A stretch of 23,160 nt of DNA from CAIVAT01 sp037128705 (GTDB lineage: Bacteria; Bacteroidota; Bacteroidia; Bacteroidales; FEN-979), in NCBI GenBank assembly GCA_037128705.1, contig JBAXVX010000041.1, positions 1 to 23,160 on the forward strand, read 5' to 3'. A program made the translations under genes and the position numbers. The notes under the pieces are model-generated. The model made no database searches. It was not told the DNA's origin and worked only from the letters and a program-made list of their open reading frames with translations. Below, one piece after another: positions 14,670-20,368 of this stretch (positions are counted from its first letter, which is position 1; the number at the start of each line of letters is the position of its first letter).

Positions 14670-15473
14670 TTGCCAGCAGAAAATCATCATCAGGTGCCTA
14701 AAAAACGATTGATTTTTCTTTCTTTATTGCTTTTGTCTGCTTTTACTGTCTACCCGGATGGAAATGAGGGGGTTAAGGACAATTCTTCGAAGAAAACAGA
14801 GGATATTCTGCGAAGAGCCGACATGATCATCCGGCACGCCGAAGCCCTTTCAAGGAAAACAGTGGCCCGGGCCGGTAAATCAGGACCAAGCGCGCTGAAA
14901 ACATACCGAAAACCGTATAAACCAGGAGTGACTTCACATAAACCGGTTGTCGCTTCTGCCAGATATACTGCAAAAATACCTGTCCCATCTTTAATGGTGA
15001 TGGATTGCGGAAGGAAGGACCCTGGAAACCTGATCCGTTTCATGCTCGCACACAACAACGATCTGGATACAATTTATCTAAAGCGCCTGATCAAAACCTA
15101 TATTTTGGAAAGCAGGAGGGAGGGCGTTAACCATGATGTTGCGGTTTGCCAGATGTGCCTTGAAACAGGTTTTTTACGGTTTACTGGTTCGGTGAGCCGG
15201 TACCAGAATAATTTTTGCGGGCTGGGAGCTGTGAATGAGTGGTCGGGAGGAGACTGGTTCAACTCCCTGGAAGAGGGGGTGAGGGCCCACATTCAGCATC
15301 TGAAAGCCTATGCAAGCTATGAGCCGGTTAAACCCCCTGTCGTGGATAAACGGTTTGACATTGTTCAGCGTGGCACAGTGGTCACTATTCACGACCTTAC
15401 CGGGAAATGGGCAGCCGATCCGGAATATGGTATCAAGATCGATTACCTCCTGCGAACCCTCTATGCCAAATAA
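14670..15473 (+). CDS. Secreted glucosaminidase-domain protein (GH73-like)
   Basis: This protein is 267 residues from the TTG at 14670, or 259 from the GTG at 14694. An in-frame stop at 14655 rules out an upstream ATG. The GTG start would give MPKKRLIFLSLLLLSAF, a cleaner signal peptide with the positive charge next to the hydrophobic core. After an export signal and a variable Lys/Arg-rich region (about 35-110), a C-terminal GH73-type domain (about 118-215) has the catalytic glutamate in CQMCLETGF (Glu165), YQNNFCGLGAV (178-188), and WFNSLEEGVRAHIQHLKAYA (196-215). Such domains cleave N-acetylglucosaminyl bonds in peptidoglycan. The C-terminal tail (about 225-267) is characteristic of stand-alone Bacteroidota members. 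The folK start lies 5 nt after its stop, so the genes are probably one transcript. Confidence 0.82.
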   Translation: MPAENHHQVPKKRLIFLSLLLLSAFTVYPDGNEGVKDNSSKKTEDILRRADMIIRHAEALSRKTVARAGKSGPSALKTYRKPYKPGVTSHKPVVASARYTAKIPVPSLMVMDCGRKDPGNLIRFMLAHNNDLDTIYLKRLIKTYILESRREGVNHDVAVCQMCLETGFLRFTGSVSRYQNNFCGLGAVNEWSGGDWFNSLEEGVRAHIQHLKAYASYEPVKPPVVDKRFDIVQRGTVVTIHDLTGKWAADPEYGIKIDYLLRTLYAK

Positions 15474-15478
15474 TTCAG

Positions 15479-16045
15479 ATGAAAGAGGTTTTTATTCTGC
15501 TGGGCAGCAACAGGGGCGATCGGATGGACTATATGGCCAAAGCTACCCTGATGATTTCAGAACAGGCTGGAAAACTCCTGAAAAAATCATCCGTTTATGA
15601 AACTGAACCCTGGGGATTTGATGATCCCACCAGTTTCCTGAACCAGGTGGTCGAAATCGAAACGAGTCTGTCACCCGGCGAACTGCTGGAGCAACTGCTG
15701 AACATTGAAACAAAGCTTGGAAGAGTGAGGCCTTTCAGTGGTTGTGGCTGCGGGGTACCGGCATTGCCTCCCGGATCGCAACCACCTTCTTCTGATAAGC
15801 CAGACGGGCAGGGTTACACAGGCCGTACGATCGACCTGGATATCCTGTTATATGGAAATAAGCTGGTGTTCACCGACAGCCTCATGATCCCTCATCCCCG
15901 CCTGCATGAACGCATGTTCACCCTTGTTCCGCTCAATGAAATTGCTCCGGGTTTCGTACATCCTGTATTGAAAAAGAAAGTTTCGGGGCTTTTAAATGAA
16001 TGTCGTGACCAATTAAAGGTAAATGGGTTTTTCATAATTCGTTAA
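15479..16045 (+). CDS. folK: 2-amino-4-hydroxy-6-hydroxymethyldihydropteridine pyrophosphokinase (HPPK)
   Basis: The 188-residue enzyme transfers pyrophosphate from ATP to 6-hydroxymethyl-7,8-dihydropterin in folate synthesis. It begins at ATG 15479 (MKEVFILLGSNRGDR). The usual motifs are present: GSNRGDR (9-15), SSVYETEPWG (37-46), FLNQVVEIET (53-62), GRVR (81-84), RTIDLDILLYG (116-126) and IPHPRLHER (137-145). The two metal-binding aspartates are D119 and D121. Between R84 and R116 there are about 31 residues, where typical enzymes such as that of E. coli have about 7. The extra stretch is rich in Gly, Cys, Pro and Ser and falls in catalytic loop 3. Length (188 versus about 160) is explained by this insert. 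It is the middle gene of a tight run, 5 nt after the glucosaminidase and 10 nt before the kinase. Confidence 0.92.
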   Translation: MKEVFILLGSNRGDRMDYMAKATLMISEQAGKLLKKSSVYETEPWGFDDPTSFLNQVVEIETSLSPGELLEQLLNIETKLGRVRPFSGCGCGVPALPPGSQPPSSDKPDGQGYTGRTIDLDILLYGNKLVFTDSLMIPHPRLHERMFTLVPLNEIAPGFVHPVLKKKVSGLLNECRDQLKVNGFFIIR

Positions 16046-16055
16046 CAGTTCGATT

Positions 16056-16709
16056 TTGTACAATTATATCGTCATAGAGGGTAATATTGGTGCAGGAAAA
16101 ACCTCATTCGCCACAAGACTGGCCGAGGAGTGCAATGCACGACTGATCCTTGAGCAGTTCGAAGAAAATTCGTTTCTGCCGAAATTCTACGAAGATCCCG
16201 CCAGGTATGCTTTTCCTCTTGAGTTGTCGTTTCTGGCAGACAGGTACCAGCAGCTTAAAGGCCAGTTTGGGGCTTCTGATATGTTCAAGACCTTTACGAT
16301 AGCTGATTACTTTATTTTCAAATCACTGATTTTTGCAAGCCGTAACCTGGAGCAACTCGAATTCGGGCTTTACAGCAAACTCTTTGCAATTGTCAGTTCG
16401 GTCGTTCCCAAGCCCGATCTGATCGTTTATTTGTATCTCAGCCTCGATAACCTGAAGAAGAACATCCAGAAGAGAGGTCGGCCCTATGAACAGAACATCC
16501 AGTTTGATTATCTGGAAAAAATCCAGACCGGCTACCTCGACTTTCTGCGGCAACAACCTGATCAGCGGGTACTTCTCATCGACACCAATGACCTTGATTT
16601 TGTTGAGCGGAATGAGGATTATCTGTGGATGAAAGAGGTGATTTTTGCGGAATATCCCGTGGGGATACACCGGATTCAAAAGACTCCCGAGGGAGGCTTA
16701 TCCAAGTGA
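16056..16709 (+). CDS. Deoxynucleoside kinase (deoxyadenosine/deoxyguanosine kinase family)
   Basis: The 217-residue cytoplasmic enzyme phosphorylates deoxynucleosides for salvage. It has the P-loop GNIGAGKT (9-16), the acidic substrate segment LEQFEENSFLPKFYEDP (32-48), DRYQQLK (62-68), and the LID-like arginine region KKNIQKRGRPYEQNIQ, the layout of the dAK/dGK/dCK family. The start is a TTG at 16056, giving MYNYIVIEGNIGAGKT, which matches the family N-terminus; an in-frame stop at 16035 leaves no ATG. It follows folK by 10 nt and is probably translated from the same mRNA. A palindromic terminator lies 21 nt downstream. Confidence 0.92.
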   Translation: MYNYIVIEGNIGAGKTSFATRLAEECNARLILEQFEENSFLPKFYEDPARYAFPLELSFLADRYQQLKGQFGASDMFKTFTIADYFIFKSLIFASRNLEQLEFGLYSKLFAIVSSVVPKPDLIVYLYLSLDNLKKNIQKRGRPYEQNIQFDYLEKIQTGYLDFLRQQPDQRVLLIDTNDLDFVERNEDYLWMKEVIFAEYPVGIHRIQKTPEGGLSK

Positions 16710-16730
16710 TGCCTCCATTCCCGGTATAAA

Positions 16731-16766
16731 AAAGAAGCCGGTCCGACATGTCGGACCGGCTTCTTT
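16731..16766. terminator. Bidirectional terminator, 36-nt perfect palindrome
   Basis: The 18-nt arm AAAGAAGCCGGTCCGACA (16731-16748) is followed directly by its exact reverse complement (16749-16766). It forms a GC-rich stem of up to 16 bp around a CATG loop. On the minus strand the stem runs into TTTTTTATA, an efficient U tract for the OmpA-like gene ending at 16785. On the plus strand it ends in TTCTTT. It serves the convergent kinase and OmpA-like genes. Confidence 0.9.
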
Positions 16767-16784
16767 AAAAATCAGCAAACAAAA

Positions 16785-19361
16785 TTATTTTACGATGTTC
16801 TGGAATTCAGGCGTGTTAGCGAAGCTGTAGAATTCGCGGTCGCCTTTTGCCTGGGCTTTCAGATCGGCATTCTGGCATGCTTTCATCAGGTTTTCATACA
16901 GTGCTTTGCTGTTGTTGGCACGTGCAGCTGTGATTGCAAGCAGATAGCTGGTTTCGGGTGTTTGTGGAGCACACTTTAAGGTAGTTTCAGCAGCGGAGGC
17001 ATTGCCTGATACCAACTGGGCAAGACCAAGATTATAGCTGCATTTTGCATTGGCAAGCATGGTCAGTGCTTTCGGATAATCACCTTTGGGGATCAACTGA
17101 ACTCCCTGGTTGTAATTGGTGTTTTCGCCGAGGGTGGCCGCTTTCTTGAATTGTGCTTCAGCTTTTTTCAGATCTTTCTGTTTTGCAGCAACAACGCCAA
17201 TGTTATTTTCAATAATACCATTGTTCGGTGCAGCAGCCTGTGCTTTGGTGAGAAGTTCGCTTGCGCGGCCAAGGTTTCCCTTTGCAATCTGCGCAACAGC
17301 AGCATTGTTCAATGCTTTCCAGTTAGCAGGGAACTGCTTTGCTGCATTCTCGAGAATGGTAACCTTTACATTGTTATCGTTGGTGATCGTGGCAGCATAA
17401 AGAAGCTCTTCCACCTTCAGTTTCTCAGGATTCGAAGCACCAAACTGGAGCAGTTCAGCATCGGTAAAACGAGGCTCATACAATGTAGCAGTGATTTCGG
17501 AACGACGCAAAACCGGGAGAAGATCTTTTTCAATTTCAGGATAGATGAGAATCATATTGCGGATCTCTTGTTCCTTTTTGTTTGGATCAACATTCGAGTT
17601 GATTACATTCAGGACTTTATCCTTGTCTTTCAGGTTGCTTGCCTGGACCTCTTTGAGGAATCCGTTCCAATCTGGTCCGTGATGCTGCAAGGTCATGTTC
17701 ACATCTTTCCCGGCAGCTTCAACAGCAGCTTTCACTGCTTTTTTGTCTTTGTTGTCTTTGTTAGCATCTTTTGTCCATCCCTGGAACTGATCGATCATCC
17801 ATTTGTTGCCCGTTTTGGAACGGTTTTCAGATAATCCGGCGTTGAAAGTTTCTTCTCCTTCAGGTGAAGCATAGCCATTCATGGCAATGTCTTTAATTTT
17901 CCATCCTTGTTGAATAAAGGCATCAAGGTCTTTCAAAGCATTCTTGGCAGCATCGGATTTGTTGTTCCCAAATTTCATATCCAGATCAAACTTGTTCTTT
18001 TTGAAAAAGATGGTTCCGGTTTTTGATACAAGAACCTCTTTCTGGTAACCGTGATCTCCGATGAGGGTGATTTCGTCGTGCTGTACGCGGGTGGCAGTGT
18101 AAATGATGCCAGGTGCAAGATCACGTTTTGGCATTTCCATAAATTTGGCTTTTACCTTGATCTCGTCCTTTTTGAGGAGAACTTTTTCCTTGGCTTCATA
18201 AACAATCGGGGTAACTGATAGCATCGAAGTGTTCATCTCCGGTTTGTACGGGAAAACACAAGTATAGCTGAATGAACCACCTTCTTTGTATTTGATCATT
18301 GTACCGGTACCCGAAAGTTTTTCACCATATACATGTGTTCCGCAAGGCATTTCATATTGTCCACCCTGGTAGGTAAGTACCGGCTGGAAATACATGGCTG
18401 CTGTGGGGCACAGGAACTTCGGAGGAACGGTTCCTTTGATGGTTACAACAACTGAGTCACCCTTTTCGGTAAGAACAGCAGGGGTGGTTTCATATTTTAC
18501 CAAATCATAATCTTTGGCCATATTCTTCAGGTTGCAACCACCGGAGAACTTATAGGTAAGGCCGAGGTTGATCCCACTGTACATATCATTGATGACTTGC
18601 TTGTCACCACCTACCGACAGGTCAAGGTAGTCGCTGCTTCTCCATCTCCAGAGAATTTCAGGATTGATTGACCAATGCTCGCTCAGGTTGAAATCAAATC
18701 CAAGACCGGCCACTGCTTTAAATTCCATATTCCATCCACCGATGCCGCTGTTGTTTCCAACTCCGTCCTGATCAGCATCCCTGCCGTATCCGAGATAACC
18801 GATGATCAGGTTGGGGTTGCTGTTTTCATATTTCACACCCTGGGTGTGATCAATACCGAAACCAGCGATAAGGTATGAAGAAAAGAATCGCTCCGGCTTA
18901 TAACCCATGATCCAGTTAACCCAGTTGATCGTAGCTTCCAGGTCTGCTTCAATGACCCATGATTTGAAATTCTGGGAAATTTTTCCATCAGAACCCAATG
19001 GAGCTTCTAGAGGGACATACTTATCAGTAACAGATGCTTGAAGGGGAACCCAGCCACCTCTGAAACGAGCACCGATTACCCGGGTAAATTGTTTGGTCAC
19101 CATTCCGCCGGCTCCGAACATCCATTTGTCATTGAAAAAGACATTCTTGGAAAGATCACCGTTGAATTGGTTCAATGATCCATAGGCAGTAACAGACCAA
19201 TAACTATAGGTTGAGGCCTTTGAACACTTTGAAGTTTTTGTCTTTTCTGCCTCTTTTTTGGTAGCTTCCGTCGATTTAGTCTGTGCAATGGAGAGCATAG
19301 GCACGACAAACATCAGAATGACGATTAACGTTTTCGCCAGGGGTTGATAAATTTTTTTCAT
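16785..19361 (-). CDS. Outer-membrane protein with N-terminal barrel, OmpA-like domain and TPR repeats
   Basis: The 858-residue protein starts with a signal peptide (1-26, cleavage likely after SIA) and a short Lys/Thr-rich linker. Residues about 48-275 resemble an outer-membrane beta-barrel, with alternating aromatic strands such as WSVTAYGSLNQFNGDL, and INLGLTYKFSGGCN at the end. A region of probable Ig-like or other beta structure follows (about 285-435). An OmpA C-terminal-like peptidoglycan-binding domain spans about 445-560 (FFKKNKFDLD; MNGYASPEGEETFNAGLSENRS). The last 200 residues hold TPR-type helical repeats (from about 650, e.g. KALNNAAVAQIAKGNLGRASELL). It probably ties the outer membrane to the cell wall and presents the TPR domain in the periplasm. 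A consensus promoter precedes it and a strong terminator follows it, so it is a well-expressed single gene. The family function is unknown to me. Confidence 0.88.
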   Translation of the reverse strand: MKKIYQPLAKTLIVILMFVVPMLSIAQTKSTEATKKEAEKTKTSKCSKASTYSYWSVTAYGSLNQFNGDLSKNVFFNDKWMFGAGGMVTKQFTRVIGARFRGGWVPLQASVTDKYVPLEAPLGSDGKISQNFKSWVIEADLEATINWVNWIMGYKPERFFSSYLIAGFGIDHTQGVKYENSNPNLIIGYLGYGRDADQDGVGNNSGIGGWNMEFKAVAGLGFDFNLSEHWSINPEILWRWRSSDYLDLSVGGDKQVINDMYSGINLGLTYKFSGGCNLKNMAKDYDLVKYETTPAVLTEKGDSVVVTIKGTVPPKFLCPTAAMYFQPVLTYQGGQYEMPCGTHVYGEKLSGTGTMIKYKEGGSFSYTCVFPYKPEMNTSMLSVTPIVYEAKEKVLLKKDEIKVKAKFMEMPKRDLAPGIIYTATRVQHDEITLIGDHGYQKEVLVSKTGTIFFKKNKFDLDMKFGNNKSDAAKNALKDLDAFIQQGWKIKDIAMNGYASPEGEETFNAGLSENRSKTGNKWMIDQFQGWTKDANKDNKDKKAVKAAVEAAGKDVNMTLQHHGPDWNGFLKEVQASNLKDKDKVLNVINSNVDPNKKEQEIRNMILIYPEIEKDLLPVLRRSEITATLYEPRFTDAELLQFGASNPEKLKVEELLYAATITNDNNVKVTILENAAKQFPANWKALNNAAVAQIAKGNLGRASELLTKAQAAAPNNGIIENNIGVVAAKQKDLKKAEAQFKKAATLGENTNYNQGVQLIPKGDYPKALTMLANAKCSYNLGLAQLVSGNASAAETTLKCAPQTPETSYLLAITAARANNSKALYENLMKACQNADLKAQAKGDREFYSFANTPEFQNIVK

Positions 19362-19405
19362 ACTTAAGGATTTAAATTATAATTTGATTTTTGTTACTGA
19401 TTTAG

Positions 19406-19436
19406 CAAATATACTATTATTAATACCGCTTTCAAA
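19406..19436 (-). promoter_or_regulatory. Promoter of the OmpA/TPR gene
   Basis: On the minus strand TTTG (19436-19433), a 19-nt spacer and TATATTTG (19413-19406) match the full Bacteroidota consensus. The predicted leader is about 40 nt and AT-rich, as is common for highly expressed genes of this phylum. Confidence 0.75.
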
Positions 19437-19653
19437 AAAAAAATTCACGGCCAAAATGATTTCTCTTTTTCTTAATATTTTTTAATTTGCTGATTTACAA
19501 TGCTTTGGAATATTTTCTTGAAATTAAAATGTAAAAATAAAAAAAATGGGTTAAACCAACAAAATTTTTTTTCAAAACACTGGTCAAATATGAGTTTCTA
19601 TATCATGTTGCGCTTGTGTTATCTTTGTTGTACGATAAAATTTACTGATGGTT
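19437..19653. other. AT-rich intergenic region between the OmpA/TPR and RNA methyltransferase genes
   Basis: This is the non-promoter part of a 292-nt gap (19362-19653). It is strongly AT-rich with several A or T runs of 7-9 nt. I see no ORF with coding character, no tRNA and no clear hairpin terminator. The one thing that stands out is a TAnnTTTG element on the + strand at 19620-19627, listed separately. Confidence 0.5.
19620..19627 (+). promoter_or_regulatory. Orphan -7 element pointing antisense into the RNA methyltransferase gene
   Basis: TATCTTTG matches TAnnTTTG, with TTTC at a 21-nt spacer upstream. No + strand gene follows, so transcription from here would run antisense through 19654-20196. 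In AT-rich DNA a chance match is quite possible. Confidence 0.25.
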
Positions 19654-20196
19654 TCATTTATTTTTAAAAATATTCATTTTGTTAAAGATTTCCCATATCA
19701 CAATCCCTACCGCTACTGAAATGTTGATGGAATGCTTGGTGCCGAATTGCGGTATCTCAATGCATCCCTGAACATGGGGGAGCACCTCCTCCTCAATGCC
19801 ATTCACCTCATTCCCAAAGATAACGGCAAGTTTTTCACCCGGGGTGGGAAGGTAATCAGACAGTTTTATACTACCCTCGGCTTGTTCAACAGCAAGTATG
19901 GTAAAGCCTTTGGAGCGAAGCTCTTTTACAGCTTCGAGGGTGGTTGGAACGTAAACCCAGTCGACCGATTCGGTGGCCCCCAGTGCGGTTTTATGAATTT
20001 CGCGATGGGGAGGGGTGGCGGTGATACCGCAAAGATAAATTCCTGAAAGCCGGAATGCATCCGCCGTCCGGAACACACTGCCTATGTTATTCTGGCTGCG
20101 GATATTATCCAGGACCACTACCACAGGCGATTTTTCTGATGATTTGAATTCTTCAACCGTAAGTCTGCGGAGTTCGGGCATGGTCAGCTTCTTCAT
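19654..20196 (-). CDS. SpoU/TrmH-family RNA 2'-O-ribose methyltransferase
   Basis: The 180-residue protein is a SPOUT-class methyltransferase that uses S-adenosylmethionine to methylate the 2'-OH of a tRNA or rRNA ribose. The three family motifs are intact: motif 1 NNIGSVFRTADAF (36-48) with the catalytic Arg43, motif 2 VIFGNEVNGI (125-134), and motif 3 IPQFGTKHSINISVAVGI (148-165), which forms the trefoil-knot cofactor site. It is the short form, lacking the N-terminal substrate-binding domain of RlmB or TrmH-proper, so the target nucleotide cannot be told from the sequence. It is divergent from mutS. Its ATG lies 4 nt after a -7 element, so the mRNA may be leaderless. Confidence 0.92.
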   Translation of the reverse strand: MKKLTMPELRRLTVEEFKSSEKSPVVVVLDNIRSQNNIGSVFRTADAFRLSGIYLCGITATPPHREIHKTALGATESVDWVYVPTTLEAVKELRSKGFTILAVEQAEGSIKLSDYLPTPGEKLAVIFGNEVNGIEEEVLPHVQGCIEIPQFGTKHSINISVAVGIVIWEIFNKMNIFKNK

Positions 20197-20200
20197 GAAT

Positions 20201-20208
20201 CAAATTTA
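20201..20208 (-). promoter_or_regulatory. -7 element adjoining the RNA methyltransferase start
   Basis: The minus strand reads TAAATTTG, matching TAnnTTTG, and ends 4 nt before the ATG. Transcription would begin at or immediately before the start codon. No TTTG is present at normal -33 spacing. Confidence 0.4.
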
Positions 20209-20282
20209 CAACGCAATATGTTCAATCGTCCTGATTTTATCGAAATTTATCAACAAACCTGTGCAGCATGGTATCTCCTGTT

Positions 20283-20290
20283 TACCTTTG
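20283..20290 (+). promoter_or_regulatory. Possible -7 element of mutS
   Basis: TACCTTTG matches TAnnTTTG and lies 78 nt before the mutS ATG at 20369. The -33 position has no clear TTTG. It is the best candidate in the 172-nt gap between the divergent methyltransferase and mutS genes. Confidence 0.4.
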
Positions 20291-20368
20291 GAAATTGTTT
20301 TCCATCCCGGGCACTTTTGTTTTTGCTTTGGATGGATATTTTGTCCTTATCTATTTCGATTATTCCTG

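Noticed and set aside
15407..15478. 24-residue N-terminal extension of FolK
   Set aside because: It lies within the end of the glucosaminidase gene in another frame. HPPK proteins begin a few residues before the LLGSNRGDR motif, as from ATG 15479.
17151..17834. 227-codon open frame on the + strand with hydrophobic and Cys/Phe-rich sequence
   Set aside because: It is antisense to the OmpA/TPR gene; the Phe-rich composition arises from the complement of Lys/Glu-rich helices.
20084..20368. 95-residue N-terminal extension of the mutS open frame
   Set aside because: It overlaps the methyltransferase gene on the other strand, has no MutS similarity, and the family N-terminus fits the ATG at 20369 (MSKPKEYAETPLMKQY).
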